The notes beneath the pieces were generated by a model that worked only from the letters and a program-made list of their open reading frames with translations, searched no databases and was not told the DNA's origin. Made by a program: the position numbers and the translations under genes. Below, one piece after another: positions 33,674 to 42,920 of a DNA stretch of 64,000 nucleotides. Position 1 is the stretch's first letter; each line of letters opens with the position of its first letter. The stretch comes from an uncultured Phycicoccus sp. (GTDB lineage: Bacteria; Actinomycetota; Actinomycetes; Actinomycetales; Dermatophilaceae): NCBI RefSeq assembly GCF_947495705.1, contig NZ_CANLZR010000003.1, forward strand, positions 341,199-405,198, given 5' to 3'.

Positions 33674-34531
33674 ATGACGACGTCGTCCGCCGGGGCCACC
33701 GGCACGCTGATCACCGTGGCGCCGACCGGCGCCGAGCACGCGAAGGCCGACCTGCCGCAGCTGCCGACGACCCTCGACGAGCTCGTCGACACCGCCCGGC
33801 GGTGCGAGGCGGCCGGCGCGGCGCTCATCCACCTCCACATCCGGGACGCCGACGACGCGCCGACCCTCGACGGGGGCTACCTGCGGGCCGCGGTCGAGGC
33901 GGTGCGCGAGGCGACGGACCTCGTCGTGCAGCTCTCCACCGGGGGGTCCGTGCACGACCCGCTCGACGCGCGGCTCACCGTGCTCGACGCCGAGCCCGAC
34001 TCCTGCTCGCTCACGTGCGGGACGACGAACTTCGGCGACGACGTCTTCCTCAACCCGTGGCCCTTCATGAGCCGGCTGTACGTGCAGGCCCAGGAGCGCG
34101 AGGTGGTCCCCGAGTTCGAGCTCTTCGACCTCGGCCACGTGCACGCGCTCCGGCGGCTGCTCGACACCCACGGCCTGCCGTTCGGCGGGCGGGTGCACGT
34201 CGACTTCGTCACCGGGGTGCCGGGCGGGATGCCCGCGACGACGGCCGCGCTCATGGCGGGGGTGGCGATGCTGCCGGCCGAGGTGACGTCGTGGTCGGCG
34301 ACGGGGATCGGGCGCGGTCACCTGCCGGTCATGGCGGCGGCGCTGTCCGCCGGGGGGCACCTGCGGGTCGGCATGGAGGACAACGTCGTGTTCCGTCGGG
34401 GTCAGGTCGTGGGGCACAACGACGAGCTCGTGGCCCGTGCGGCGGAGCTGGCGACCCTCATGCAGCGGCCCCCGATGTCGACGGCCGACGCGCGGGCGCT
34501 GCTCGCCGTCAAGGACCGCCGCTCCCGCTGA
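33674..34531 (+). CDS. Beta-keto acid cleavage enzyme (BKACE, DUF849)
   Basis: This 285-residue TIM-barrel protein has the Zn-binding HLH pair in LIHLHIRD near residue 55, a later HVDF segment and the closing GMEDNVVF loop with GHNDELV. BKACE enzymes condense a beta-keto acid with acetyl-CoA to give acetoacetate plus a CoA ester; substrate specificity varies widely. CATGAT followed by six bases precedes the ATG, a leaderless-like pattern. The gene is monocistronic and is followed by a palindromic repeat array. Confidence 0.9.
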   Translation: MTTSSAGATGTLITVAPTGAEHAKADLPQLPTTLDELVDTARRCEAAGAALIHLHIRDADDAPTLDGGYLRAAVEAVREATDLVVQLSTGGSVHDPLDARLTVLDAEPDSCSLTCGTTNFGDDVFLNPWPFMSRLYVQAQEREVVPEFELFDLGHVHALRRLLDTHGLPFGGRVHVDFVTGVPGGMPATTAALMAGVAMLPAEVTSWSATGIGRGHLPVMAAALSAGGHLRVGMEDNVVFRRGQVVGHNDELVARAAELATLMQRPPMSTADARALLAVKDRRSR

Positions 34532-34562
34532 CCCCCAACCCGACCCCCGACCCCGTCCCCAC

Positions 34563-34710
34563 ATCGACCAATAGGTCACGCCAGGTACGGGGTCGGTGCG
34601 TACCCCGATCGACCGATAGGTCACGCCAGGTACGGGTGCCGGCGTACCCCGATCGACCGATAGGTCACGACAGGGACGGGCAGGGCGTACCCAGCGTGAC
34701 CTATTGGTCG
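34563..34710. repeat. Palindromic repeat array A (3 direct + 1 inverted copy)
   Basis: Units begin at 34563, 34608 and 34652 (periods 45 and 44 bp) with ATCGACC(A/G)ATAGGTCACG. A perfect 16-bp inverted copy of the first core closes the array at 34695-34710. Each core holds GACC-AATA-GGTC, itself a mini-palindrome, and units 1 and 2 then have GGTACG...CGTACC. The same architecture recurs at 49192-49360. It lies 31 bp after the BKACE stop. Confidence 0.9.
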
Positions 34711-34876
34711 TGGGGAGTACGGGAGGGGCGGGAAGGGGGAGGGGCAGGGAGGGGAGGATGGGAAGGGGCGGGGTTGCATGGGACGGGCCGCGCGCGGTCC
34801 GGGCGGTGCCGGGCCGGACGTCCGAGGGTTGGACCTGGCTGGGCTCGCCGGGAATGCCGGACCATAATGTGGAGTT

Positions 34877-35380
34877 ATGGCGAGCATGACTTCCCTTATC
34901 GGTTTCCCGGCCGTCGTCAACGAGAAGGCGGCGCGGGTCGTCGCTGCCGGCGTCGTCGTCATCACGGCGGCCACCCTCGCCACTGGCGCACTCTGGGTCA
35001 GTGCCGTCCTCGCCATCGGGTTCGCGCTGCGCGTCGCCGCCGGTCCCCGGTTCAGCCCGCTGGGCCGCCTCGCCGCCTCGGTCGTGGCACCCCGGCTCGG
35101 GTCGCCCCGCCTCGTCTCCGGCGCCCCGAAGCGGTTCGCTCAGAGTGTCGGCCTTGCGTTCACCGCCGCCGCCACCGTCGCGTTGGCCCTCGGCGCCCCA
35201 CTCGTGACGACCGTCCTGCTCGCCGTCCTGCTCGTCTTCGCCGCGCTCGAGGCCTTCGTCGGCTTCTGCGCGGGCTGCTTCGTCTTCGCCCAGCTGATCC
35301 GCGTCGGCGTCGTCTCCGATGACACCTGCGTCGAGTGCGCCGACATCACGCTCCGCCGCCGGGAGCCCGCAGCCGCCTGA
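34877..35380 (+). CDS. DUF4395 membrane protein
   Basis: This 167-residue protein of the DUF4395 family opens with IGFPAVVNEKAARVVA and contains four hydrophobic helices. The conserved Cys motif GFCAGCFVF lies in the last helix and a second pair (CVEC) in the cytoplasmic tail. In other actinobacteria such genes often sit by thioredoxin- or rhodanese-like genes, so a redox role is plausible. CATAAT upstream of TGGAG and the ATG makes a reasonable promoter and ribosome-binding site. Confidence 0.88.
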   Translation: MASMTSLIGFPAVVNEKAARVVAAGVVVITAATLATGALWVSAVLAIGFALRVAAGPRFSPLGRLAASVVAPRLGSPRLVSGAPKRFAQSVGLAFTAAATVALALGAPLVTTVLLAVLLVFAALEAFVGFCAGCFVFAQLIRVGVVSDDTCVECADITLRRREPAAA

Positions 35381-35425
35381 CGGCTGGGTTTGGCGCCCCC
35401 TGGACGCCGTGTGGTCACCATCACG

Positions 35426-35466
35426 CTTGCTCCAGTTTGCATTTTGCTAACTGGAGCAAGCACAAT
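35426..35466 (+). promoter_or_regulatory. Palindromic operator and promoter of the XRE gene
   Basis: A perfect 12-bp inverted repeat (35426-35437 and 35449-35460, ending AACTGGAGCAAG) surrounds an 11-base AT-rich centre. TTGCAT (35437-35442) and CACAAT (35461-35466), spaced 18 bases, form the promoter, so a protein bound to the palindrome would block it. This is probably autoregulation by the XRE protein. Confidence 0.75.
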
Positions 35467-35472
35467 GGACTC

Positions 35473-35847
35473 GTGAGCAAGAACCCGCTGAACGACCTGG
35501 GCGAGAGCCTCGGCGACTACCTGCGCGACCAGCGCACGTCCGCCAAGCTCTCCCTCCGTCAGCTGTCCGAGCTCGCCGGGGTCTCGAACCCCTACCTGTC
35601 CCAGATCGAGCGAGGGCTCAAGCGCCCGAGCGCCGAGATCCTCCAGCAGCTCGCGAAGGGGCTGGAGGTGTCGGCCGAGTCGCTGTACGTCCGTGCCGGC
35701 ATCCTCGACGCCGAGCACTCGACCCCCGCCTCGGACGCCCCCGACGTCCGCCGGGCCATCGCGCAGGACCCCGTCCTGACGGCCCGGCAGAAGAAGACGC
35801 TCCTCGACATCTACGAGTCCTACCTCGAGGACGTCCCCCGGCAGTGA
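35473..35847 (+). CDS. XRE-family regulator (Rv0474-like)
   Basis: This 124-residue protein has an N-terminal helix-turn-helix (LRQLSELAGVSNPYLSQIER) and a short C-terminal helical domain (VLTARQKKTLLDIYESYLED). The GTG at 35473 is six bases after CACAAT, so the mRNA is probably leaderless; the nearby ATG at 35465 runs into a stop. The neighbour downstream is an HbhA-like gene, the same order as Rv0474-hbhA in Mycobacterium. The palindrome in its promoter is its likely operator. Confidence 0.9.
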   Translation: MSKNPLNDLGESLGDYLRDQRTSAKLSLRQLSELAGVSNPYLSQIERGLKRPSAEILQQLAKGLEVSAESLYVRAGILDAEHSTPASDAPDVRRAIAQDPVLTARQKKTLLDIYESYLEDVPRQ

Positions 35848-35914
35848 CGCCGACCCGCCCCGGCAGCGTCGCCGTTGGGTACCGACCGCACCACCCACCC
35901 AGAAGGAGCCCGCC

Positions 35915-36619
35915 ATGGCCGTCATCGACGACCTCCGCAAGTCCATCGACACCACCCCGCTGTACGCCCTCGCCGGCGTCACCGACCTCGCCGTCGAGAA
36001 GGCCCGCGACGCGCAGAAGATCGCCGAGGCGCGCCGCGCCGAGCTCGCCAAGCGCGCCGAGTCCGCCCGCACGGACCTCGCCCCGGCCGCCGTCCAGGCC
36101 CGCGCCACCCACGTCGCCGAGCAGGTCCTCGACCTCCCGGCCGTCGCCCTCAACCAGGGCCTCGTCGTCGGCGGCAAGGTCTCCGAGGGCTACGAGGCCT
36201 TCGCGACCCGCGGCAAGGACGTCGTCAACCGCATCCGCGGCCAGAAGGCCACCAAGGACCTCGTGGCGCAGGCCGAGACGACCGTCGCCCAGGCTAAGGG
36301 TGCCGTGACCACGGCCCGCAACGCCGCCTCCGAGATCGAGCGCTCCGCGAAGGCCACGATCACGACCGGCCGCAAGGAGGCCGTCAAGGTCGCCACCGTC
36401 CTCACCGACTCCGTCGCGGACGAGGCCAAGACGGCCCAGACCGAGGTCGCAGCCTCCGCCAAGCGCACCCGCACCGCGGCCAAGCGCACCTCGACGACGA
36501 CCAAGAAGGCGACCAAGCGCACGTCCTCGGCGACCAAGGCCGCCGGCACGAGCGCCCGCAAGACCGCCGCGGCGACCGAGAAGGCCACCGAGAAGGCTGC
36601 CGAGAAGGTCGGCGACTGA
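35915..36619 (+). CDS. hbhA: HbhA-like heparin-binding/lipid-binding helical protein
   Basis: The 234-residue product starts [20 protein letters not shown], as in heparin-binding hemagglutinins. It continues as amphipathic apolipoprotein-like helices to about residue 170 and ends in a Lys/Ala/Thr-rich tail ([20 protein letters not shown]). In mycobacteria HbhA is surface-exposed and also associates with lipid inclusions; it has no signal peptide, and none is seen here. AGAAGGAG precedes the ATG. The preceding XRE gene probably regulates it. Confidence 0.82.
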   Translation: MAVIDDLRKSIDTTPLYALAGVTDLAVEKARDAQKIAEARRAELAKRAESARTDLAPAAVQARATHVAEQVLDLPAVALNQGLVVGGKVSEGYEAFATRGKDVVNRIRGQKATKDLVAQAETTVAQAKGAVTTARNAASEIERSAKATITTGRKEAVKVATVLTDSVADEAKTAQTEVAASAKRTRTAAKRTSTTTKKATKRTSSATKAAGTSARKTAAATEKATEKAAEKVGD

Positions 36620-36656
36620 CCCACCCCGGCGGCGGCCGCTGCGCCGCCACCACACC

Positions 36657-36708
36657 CGAAACGTGTGTGGACACGCCCCCGACCCCGGGCGTGTCCACAC
36701 ACGTTTCG
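36657..36708. terminator. Perfect 22-bp palindrome after hbhA
   Basis: Arms 36657-36678 and 36687-36708 are perfect inverted copies with an 8-base loop. It lies 38 bp after the hbhA stop and 40 bp before the asparaginase promoter hexamer. A terminator role is likely, but the length and perfection exceed need and match other gene-end palindromes here. Confidence 0.75.
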
Positions 36709-36759
36709 TCGTGTGCCCCGGCCTCCGGCGCGGCGCGCCGACGGCACTAGGGTCGGGCC

Positions 36760-37746
36760 GTGCCCCAGCCGACCCCCGCCGCCCTCGCCGACGCGCCCGT
36801 CGTCGCCCACGTCGTCCGCAACGGTGTCGTCGAGTCCGCCCACCGCGCGAGCATCGCCGTCACCGCGCCCGACGGGTCCGTCCTGGAGTCCTGGGGCGAC
36901 CCCCTGGACCCGGTGTTCCCGCGCTCCTCGAACAAGCCGATGCAGGCCGTCGCCATGCTCCGCGCCGGCCTCGACCTCCCGGCGCCGCACCTCGCGCTGG
37001 CCTGCGCGAGCCACAGCGCCGAGCCGTTCCACCTCGACGGGGTCCGCGCCATGCTCGCCGGCGCAGGCCTGAGCGAGGACGACCTGCGCAACACCCCGGA
37101 CCTGCCGTACGAGGAGACCGAACGGGACATCTGGGTCGCGGCCGGACGTGCGGCGCGCCCGCTCGCCCAGAACTGTTCCGGCAAGCACGCCGCGATGCTC
37201 ATCACGTGCCAGGTCAACGGCTGGGACCTCGAGACCTACCTCGAGCCCGACCACCCGCTCCAGCGGCGCATCGCCGCGACCGTGGAGGACCTGGCCGGGG
37301 AGCCGGTCGCGGCGACCGCCGTCGACGGCTGCGGCGCACCCGTCATGGCGATCTCGCTGGCCGGGCTCGCCCGGGCCTTCGGGCGGCTGGCCACCGCGGA
37401 CCCCGGCACCCACGAGGCGCGGGTCGCCGCGGCCATCCGCAGCCACCCCGAGCTGCTCGGCGGCACCCGGCGGGACGTGACCGCGCTCATCCGCGGCACC
37501 GACGGAGCCATCGCCAAGGACGGCGCCGAAGCCGTCTACGCGGTCGGGCTGCCCGACGGGCGCGGGGTCGCGCTCAAGGTCGCCGACGGGGCTGCCCGCG
37601 CCCGCGCCGTGGCCCTCGCCGCCGTGCTGCGGCGGCTCGGCGTCGCGTCGCAGGCCTACCCCCGCCTCGAGGACGCCCCGGTGCTCGGCCACGGCGAGCC
37701 CGTGGGCGCGGTCGTCGCCGTCGGCATCGCGGACCGGCCGGCGTGA
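36760..37746 (+). CDS. L-asparaginase II family protein (PF06089 type)
   Basis: This 328-residue protein matches the asparaginase_II family rather than the classical AnsA/B fold: [17 protein letters not shown], then [34 protein letters not shown] and DGCGAPV, with Ser/Thr/Lys residues typical of the serine-hydrolase-like core. It is expected to release ammonia from asparagine. TAGGGT at 36748-36753 plus six bases gives a leaderless GTG start. The stop overlaps the dtd start (GTGA). Confidence 0.9.
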   Translation: MPQPTPAALADAPVVAHVVRNGVVESAHRASIAVTAPDGSVLESWGDPLDPVFPRSSNKPMQAVAMLRAGLDLPAPHLALACASHSAEPFHLDGVRAMLAGAGLSEDDLRNTPDLPYEETERDIWVAAGRAARPLAQNCSGKHAAMLITCQVNGWDLETYLEPDHPLQRRIAATVEDLAGEPVAATAVDGCGAPVMAISLAGLARAFGRLATADPGTHEARVAAAIRSHPELLGGTRRDVTALIRGTDGAIAKDGAEAVYAVGLPDGRGVALKVADGAARARAVALAAVLRRLGVASQAYPRLEDAPVLGHGEPVGAVVAVGIADRPA

Positions 37747-38168
37747 GGACCGTCCTGCAGCGTGCCAGCAGCGCGTCGGTGACCGTCGACGGGCAGGTCG
37801 TCGGCGGGTTCGACCGGCCAGGCCTCGTCGCGCTCGTCGGTGTCACCCACGACGACGGCCCCGAGCAGGCCGCGACCACCGCCCGCAAGATCGCCGAGCT
37901 GCGCATCCTCGACGGCGAACGGGGCGCAGCCGACGTCGGCGCCCCGGTCCTCGTCATCAGCCAGTTCACCCTGTACGCCGACACCCGCAAGGGCCGGCGC
38001 CCGTCGTGGAACGCCGCCGCCCCCGGGCCGGTGGCCGAGCCCCTCGTCGACGCGGTCGTCCGCGCGCTGCGCGAGCGTGGGCTCGAGGTCGCGACAGGGG
38101 TGTTCGGGGCGCACATGGACGTGGCGCTCGTGAACTCCGGGCCCGTGACGATCGTCCTCGACGTCTGA
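37743..38168 (+). CDS. dtd: D-aminoacyl-tRNA deacylase
   Basis: This 141-residue enzyme frees tRNA mischarged with D-amino acids or glycine. The active-site motifs SQFTLYAD and NSGPVTI (Gly-cisPro) are intact. It is translationally coupled to the asparaginase gene, whose stop it overlaps. Confidence 0.96.
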   Translation: MRTVLQRASSASVTVDGQVVGGFDRPGLVALVGVTHDDGPEQAATTARKIAELRILDGERGAADVGAPVLVISQFTLYADTRKGRRPSWNAAAPGPVAEPLVDAVVRALRERGLEVATGVFGAHMDVALVNSGPVTIVLDV

Positions 38169-38185
38169 CGCCTAGCATTGAGCCC

Positions 38186-38506
38186 ATGAGCTACTTCGGG
38201 ACCGTCCAGGGCTACATCATCCTCGCCCTGTCGATCGCGGCCCTCGCCGTCGAGGTGTACGCCGTCGTCGACTGCCTCCGCCGCCGTCCCGACGCGTTCA
38301 CGGCCGCCGGGAAGCGGACGAAGTCGTTCTGGATGCTCGTCACCGGCGTCGCCCTCCTCCTCGGCATCGTCGCGGTCGGCGGCCTGGGCATCCTCGGGAT
38401 CGTCGCGATCATCGCGGCCGGGGTCTACCTCGCCGACGTCAAGCCCGCGCTCGACCAGGTGATGGGCCGTGGCAGCGGCCGTGCGGGGCCCTACGGCCCC
38501 TGGTGA
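38186..38506 (+). CDS. DUF2516 membrane protein
   Basis: This 106-residue protein has two or three membrane helices (YIILALSIAALAVEVYAVVD and two after a cytoplasmic RRRPDAFTAAGKRTKSFW loop) and a short Gly/Pro tail. The pattern matches the actinobacterial DUF2516 family, of unknown function. TAGCAT at 38173-38178 and seven bases precede the ATG, a leaderless arrangement starting just after dtd. Confidence 0.85.
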   Translation: MSYFGTVQGYIILALSIAALAVEVYAVVDCLRRRPDAFTAAGKRTKSFWMLVTGVALLLGIVAVGGLGILGIVAIIAAGVYLADVKPALDQVMGRGSGRAGPYGPW

Positions 38507-38521
38507 CCCGCCGCCCCGGGC

Positions 38522-39322
38522 TCACTCGGCGCGCGGCGCCACCCGGTCCCACGCGACCGTGAGCTCGCCGAGCCGCCACCGCGCCGGGCCGCCCAGCACC
38601 GGCCACCCCGCCTCACGCAGCGCCCCCACCGTCGCGACGAAGCGCTGCCGCACCCCGTAGGACGCGAGCGGCGCCTGCCGGTGCCACAGGTCGTCCAGTG
38701 CGGTGAGCAGTGCGTGCACCCCCTCGCCCGGGACGTTGCGGTGGATGAGGGACTTCGGCAGCCGTTCGGCCACCACCCCCGGCTGCTCGAGACCGCGGAG
38801 GCGCCACGACAGGGTCAGCGACTCGGGCCCGTTCGCCGTCACCGCGACCCACGCCGCGAGCCGTCCCAGCTCGTCGCAGGTGCCGTCGACGAGCAGCCCA
38901 TCCGGGGCGAGCCGGTCGAGCACCGTGGCCCACGCCGCCTCGGCCTCGGCCTCGTCGTACTGCCTCAGCACGTTGAACGCGCGGACGACGACGGGGCGCC
39001 GGCCGCCGGGCAGCGGCACCTCGAAGCCGCCGCGCGCGAACCGCAGGCCCGGCCGGGTGAGGTGCTGCGCGGCGGCCACCCGGGCGGGGTCGATCTCGAT
39101 GCCGACGACCTCGACGTCCGGGCGCACCCGGCGGAGCCGGTCGTGCAGCTCGACGGCGGTCACGGGGGAGGCGCCGTAGCCGAGGTCGACGACGACCGGG
39201 GCGGCGGCGGGCCGCCGGAGCCGCCACGCCTGGGGGCCGGCGAGCCAGCGGTCACAGCGGCGCAGCCGGTTGGGGTTGGTCGTCCCGCGCGTGATGACAC
39301 CCACGGGTCGGTCGGCAGCCAT
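38522..39322 (-). CDS. Class I SAM-dependent methyltransferase-like protein
   Basis: This 266-residue protein has motif I VVDLGYGASPVTAVEL, an acidic strand end VVGIEIDP for the ribose hydroxyls, and a motif IV-like VVRAFNVLRQYDEAEAE. The substrate is unknown. The ATG at 39322 follows TACGCT (39334-39329) by six bases and begins the first convincing sequence (MAADRPVGVITRGTTNPNRL). The longer upstream frame is low-complexity and rejected. Confidence 0.85.
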   Translation of the reverse strand: MAADRPVGVITRGTTNPNRLRRCDRWLAGPQAWRLRRPAAAPVVVDLGYGASPVTAVELHDRLRRVRPDVEVVGIEIDPARVAAAQHLTRPGLRFARGGFEVPLPGGRRPVVVRAFNVLRQYDEAEAEAAWATVLDRLAPDGLLVDGTCDELGRLAAWVAVTANGPESLTLSWRLRGLEQPGVVAERLPKSLIHRNVPGEGVHALLTALDDLWHRQAPLASYGVRQRFVATVGALREAGWPVLGGPARWRLGELTVAWDRVAPRAE

Positions 39323-39408
39323 CCGGCCAGCGTAGACACGGCCGGGCCGCGGCCCGGCGCGTCCGCCCCCGCGCGCCGGTTCCCAGTACTCGGCCATACC
39401 CTGAGCGG

Positions 39409-40203
39409 GTGCTGGACCGGTTGCGCGCGCAGAGCCGCGAGGGCGAGGTGAGCCTGTCGATGGTCGCCCTCGTCGTCTCGCTGGCGGCCGCCCTCGTCCT
39501 CGGGCTCACGTCCTGGGTGCCCCGGATCCTCGCCCGCGACATCGGCATCACCGACGTCGAGCCCGGGCTGCTCCAGGTCGCGCAGAACGCCTTCGGGGTG
39601 CAGTCGCTCGGCGCCGGGCTCACCGTCACCCTGTACGACCGGGGGTTCCGGCTGTCGCGGGGGAGCACGGTGCTCGCCGACACGGTGACCAAGGGGGCGC
39701 CTGTCGTCGCCGTCCGCGGCTCGGTCGACACCACCGGGGAGCACCCCCGCGAGCAGGTGTCGTCGGCGCTCACGGCGGTGAGCATCGCGGCCGTGGCCCG
39801 GGACGACGACGACACCGTCACGTACAGCGGCGTCGTCTACAACGAGTCCGAGAGCCTCCCCCTGCGCATCACGTTCGAGCCCACCGACGGCCGGATCCGG
39901 ATGGACGTCGCCGTCCAGGGCGCCTCGGCCGTCGCCGTCAACCTCGACTGGCGCCCCGCGACGACGGGCATCGAGCCCGCGCTGCCCGCGCGCAACCTCA
40001 AGGAGAAGGCCTACTGGGTCGACCCGACCGTCGTCGAGCAGCCGGCCTTCACCTGGGTCCTCGGCACCGACGTGTCGATCGCCCCGGTGCAGGTGCCCCG
40101 CGCGGTCGACCTTCGCCAGGACGGGCGCATCGCGATCCACGTGTGGTCCCCGCGAGCGGTCGTCACCGTCACCGACACCCCCCGTGACGCCGTGGAAGAC
40201 TGA
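39409..40203 (+). CDS. Membrane-anchored beta-sandwich protein, unknown function
   Basis: The 264-residue product has one N-terminal membrane helix ([20 protein letters not shown]) and an extracytoplasmic region predicted to be all-beta: [60 protein letters not shown]. The strands recall carbohydrate-binding or mutarotase-like sandwiches, but no catalytic residues are evident. TACCCT (39397-39402) and six bases precede the GTG (leaderless). It ends 4 bp before mshA, so cotranscription with mycothiol synthesis is likely. Confidence 0.75.
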   Translation: MLDRLRAQSREGEVSLSMVALVVSLAAALVLGLTSWVPRILARDIGITDVEPGLLQVAQNAFGVQSLGAGLTVTLYDRGFRLSRGSTVLADTVTKGAPVVAVRGSVDTTGEHPREQVSSALTAVSIAAVARDDDDTVTYSGVVYNESESLPLRITFEPTDGRIRMDVAVQGASAVAVNLDWRPATTGIEPALPARNLKEKAYWVDPTVVEQPAFTWVLGTDVSIAPVQVPRAVDLRQDGRIAIHVWSPRAVVTVTDTPRDAVED

Positions 40204-40207
40204 GCGG

Positions 40208-41524
40208 ATGACCTCCGAGGCCGCACCGGTCCGCCCCCGCCGGGTGGCGATGGTCAGCGTCCACACCTCACCGCTGGCCCAGCCGGGCACCGGGGACGCC
40301 GGTGGGATGAACGTCTACGTCCTCGAGGTGTCCCGGCAGCTGGCGCGGCTGGGGGTGGAGGTCGACCTCTTCACCCGGACGACGAGCGCGGCCCAGCCGG
40401 ACGTCGTCGAGGTCGAGCCCGGTGTGGTCGTCCGGCACATCGCGGCGGGCCCGTACGAGGGGCTGTCGAAGGAGGACCTGCCCGGCCAGCTGTGCGCCTT
40501 CGCGGCCGGGATGATGCGGGTCGCGGCCCACGCCCCGCCGGGGTACTACGACCTCGTCCACTCCCACTACTGGCTGTCGGGGCAGGTCGGCTGGCTCGCC
40601 GCCGACCGGTGGGGCGTCCCGCTCGTCCACACGATGCACACGATGGCGCGCGTCAAGAACCTCCACCTCGCCGACGGCGACGACCCCGAGCCCCGGGGCC
40701 GCGAGATCGGTGAGGCGCAGGTGGTGGAGGCCGCCGACCGGCTCGTCGCGAACACCGAGCGGGAGGCCCGCGAGCTCGTCGAGCTGTACGACGCCGACCC
40801 CGCACGGGTGGCCGTCGCCGAGCCGGGCGTCGACCTCGTGACGTTCGCCCCGGGCTCGCAGACGGAGGCACGGGCCGCCCTCGGGCTGCCCCCCGACGCC
40901 GTGCTCCTCCTCTTCGTCGGGCGCATCCAGCCGCTCAAGGGCCCCGACGTCCTGCTCCGGGCCGCGGCCGAGCTGGTCCGCCGCCGCCCCGACCTGCGGG
41001 AGCGGATGGTCGTCGGCATCCTCGGGGGCGCGAGCGGGTCGGGGGTGCGCAGCCCGATGGGCCTGGACGCGCTCGCCGAGCGGCTGGGCATCGCCGACCT
41101 GGTGCGTTTCGTCCCGCCGGTCGACCGCCCCACGCTCGCCGCCTGGTACCGCGCCGCGGACACCGTCGCGGTGCCGTCGCACAGCGAGTCCTTCGGGCTC
41201 GTCGCCGTCGAGGCGCAGGCGTGCGGCACCCCGGTCGTCGCGGCTAACGTCGGCGGCCTGCCCATCGCGGTCGGCGACGCCGGCCTGCTCGTCGACGGGC
41301 ACGACACCGCCGACTGGGCCACCGCCCTCGGCCGGGTCGTGCTCGACCCCGAGGCGCGGGCGGCGCTGTCGCGCCGGGCCGTCGAGCACGCGCAGGGGTT
41401 CGGGTGGGCCGCGACGGCCGAGAAGCTGCTCGAGGTCTACACCCAGGCGCTGTCCCGCCCGAAGGACGTCTCGATCAACGACGCCGAGCGGCTGACGGGC
41501 ATCCCGCGGGCGGTCATCCCGTGA
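40208..41524 (+). CDS. mshA: D-inositol-3-phosphate glycosyltransferase MshA
   Basis: This 438-residue GT4-family enzyme catalyses the first step of mycothiol synthesis, joining UDP-GlcNAc to inositol-3-phosphate. Marks are [20 protein letters not shown] for the inositol-phosphate site, [23 protein letters not shown], and the donor-site EX7E around [20 protein letters not shown]. The ATG at 40208 follows the preceding gene by 4 bp; the stop overlaps the YbjN gene. Confidence 0.97.
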   Translation: MTSEAAPVRPRRVAMVSVHTSPLAQPGTGDAGGMNVYVLEVSRQLARLGVEVDLFTRTTSAAQPDVVEVEPGVVVRHIAAGPYEGLSKEDLPGQLCAFAAGMMRVAAHAPPGYYDLVHSHYWLSGQVGWLAADRWGVPLVHTMHTMARVKNLHLADGDDPEPRGREIGEAQVVEAADRLVANTEREARELVELYDADPARVAVAEPGVDLVTFAPGSQTEARAALGLPPDAVLLLFVGRIQPLKGPDVLLRAAAELVRRRPDLRERMVVGILGGASGSGVRSPMGLDALAERLGIADLVRFVPPVDRPTLAAWYRAADTVAVPSHSESFGLVAVEAQACGTPVVAANVGGLPIAVGDAGLLVDGHDTADWATALGRVVLDPEARAALSRRAVEHAQGFGWAATAEKLLEVYTQALSRPKDVSINDAERLTGIPRAVIP

Positions 41525-42042
41525 GCGCTGCCGACCTCGCCGCCACGGTGCGGGCCTACCTCGACGACGCCGGGCACGAGTGGGAGACCGGAGCCCGCGC
41601 CGAGGAGCTCGTCGTGTCGCTGCCGGGCGAGAAGAAGCTCAAGACGGTCGTGTCCCTCGTCTGCAGCGACGTGGCGCTGTCGGTGTCGGCGTTCGTCATC
41701 CGCAACCCGGACGAGAACCACCTCGAGGTCTACCGCTACCTGCTGCGGCGCAACCTGCGCCTGCCGGGGCTCGCGTACTCGGTCGACAAGGCCGGCGACG
41801 TGTTCGTCACGGGCCGGGTCCCCGCCGCCGGGGTCGACGCCGAGCAGCTCGACCAGCTGCTCGGGGTGGTCCTCGTCGCGGCCGACGAGCCGTTCAACGA
41901 GCTGCTCGTCCTCGGGTTCCTCGGCTCGATGCGCAAGGAGTGGGACTGGCGGGTGTCGCGGGGCGAGAGCCTGCGCAACCTCGAGGCCTTCCGGCACATC
42001 CTCGAGCGCCCCGGCGACCCGGCCCGCCCCCCGGCCCCCTGA
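41521..42042 (+). CDS. YbjN-domain protein
   Basis: This 173-residue alpha/beta protein is of the YbjN/type III chaperone-like fold ([40 protein letters not shown]). It is conserved directly after mshA in mycobacteria (Rv0487). The GTG overlaps the mshA stop (GTGA). Its function is unknown; a chaperone or adaptor role for MshA or its substrate is an inference from linkage. Confidence 0.9.
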   Translation: MSAADLAATVRAYLDDAGHEWETGARAEELVVSLPGEKKLKTVVSLVCSDVALSVSAFVIRNPDENHLEVYRYLLRRNLRLPGLAYSVDKAGDVFVTGRVPAAGVDAEQLDQLLGVVLVAADEPFNELLVLGFLGSMRKEWDWRVSRGESLRNLEAFRHILERPGDPARPPAP

Positions 42043-42057
42043 CCCTCCCGCGCCTTC

Positions 42058-42135
42058 CCCGACTTTTCATGCCGGCGTCCGCGGGACACGCCGCCGGAGC
42101 GGCACGTCCCGCGGACCTGGGCATGAAAAGTCGGG
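42058..42135. terminator. Two-tier 27-bp palindrome after the YbjN gene
   Basis: Outer arms 42058-42073 and 42120-42135 are perfect 16-bp inverted copies containing GACTTTTCATGCC. Inner arms 42077-42087 and 42106-42116 are perfect 11-bp copies. A small loop region of 18 bases closes the structure, with 3-base internal loops between tiers. It ends 16 bp before the gpmA -10 box. Confidence 0.8.
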
Positions 42136-42163
42136 GGCGCGGGGGGTGGCTAGGCTGGCTCGC

Positions 42164-42901
42164 ATGACCGAGCACACCCTGATCCTCCTGCGGCACGGCG
42201 AGTCCGTCTGGAACGAGAAGAACCTCTTCACCGGCTGGGTCGACGTCGACCTGACCGAGAAGGGCCGGGCCGAGGCGGTACGCGGCGGGCAGCAGCTGGC
42301 CGAGGCCGGGCTGCTCCCGGACGTGGTCCACACCTCCGTGCTCCGCCGCGCCATCACGACGGCCAACCTGGCCCTGGACGCCTGCGACCGGCACTGGATC
42401 CCGGTGCGGCGCAGCTGGCGGCTCAACGAGCGGCACTACGGCGCGCTCCAGGGGCTCGACAAGGCCGCCACCCGCGAGCAGTACGGCGAGGAGCAGTTCA
42501 TGCTCTGGCGCCGCAGCTTCGACACCCCGCCGCCGCCCATCGAGCCCGGCAGCGAGTACGACCAGACCGGCGACCCGCGCTACACGGGCGTCGAGGTCCC
42601 CACCACCGAGTGTCTGGCGGACGTCATCCCGCGGATGATGCCGTACTGGCAGAACGACCTCCAGGACGACCTCACCGCCGGGCACACGGTGCTCGTCACC
42701 GCCCACGGCAACAGCCTGCGCGCGCTCGTCAAGCACCTCGACGGCATCAGCGACGAGGACATCGCCGGCCTCAACATCCCCACCGGGATGCCGCTGGTCT
42801 ACCGGCTCGGGGACGACTTCATGCCCACCGGGCCGGGGGAGTACCTCGACCCCGACGCGGCTGCGGCCGCCGCCGCCGCGGTGGCCAACCAGGGCCGCTG
42901 A
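42164..42901 (+). CDS. gpmA: 2,3-bisphosphoglycerate-dependent phosphoglycerate mutase
   Basis: This 245-residue glycolytic enzyme interconverts 3- and 2-phosphoglycerate. The phosphohistidine motif [10 protein letters not shown] (His11), [33 protein letters not shown] and the second His in [10 protein letters not shown] are complete. TAGGCT (42151-42156) and seven bases precede the ATG, so the transcript is probably leaderless. The order mshA-ybjN-gpm matches mycobacteria. Confidence 0.97.
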   Translation: MTEHTLILLRHGESVWNEKNLFTGWVDVDLTEKGRAEAVRGGQQLAEAGLLPDVVHTSVLRRAITTANLALDACDRHWIPVRRSWRLNERHYGALQGLDKAATREQYGEEQFMLWRRSFDTPPPPIEPGSEYDQTGDPRYTGVEVPTTECLADVIPRMMPYWQNDLQDDLTAGHTVLVTAHGNSLRALVKHLDGISDEDIAGLNIPTGMPLVYRLGDDFMPTGPGEYLDPDAAAAAAAAVANQGR

Positions 42902-42920
42902 GCGACGCGACGGCGCCCGC

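Noticed and set aside
34563-34710. Array A as an insertion sequence or transposon end
   Set aside because: There is no transposase frame, no target duplication, and the unit organisation is 3 direct plus 1 inverted rather than terminal repeats around cargo.
39252-40290. Reading frames antisense to the membrane-anchored gene and mshA start
   Set aside because: They have repetitive Arg/Pro/Gly composition, no promoter pattern, and the sense frames have leaderless starts and recognisable MshA motifs.
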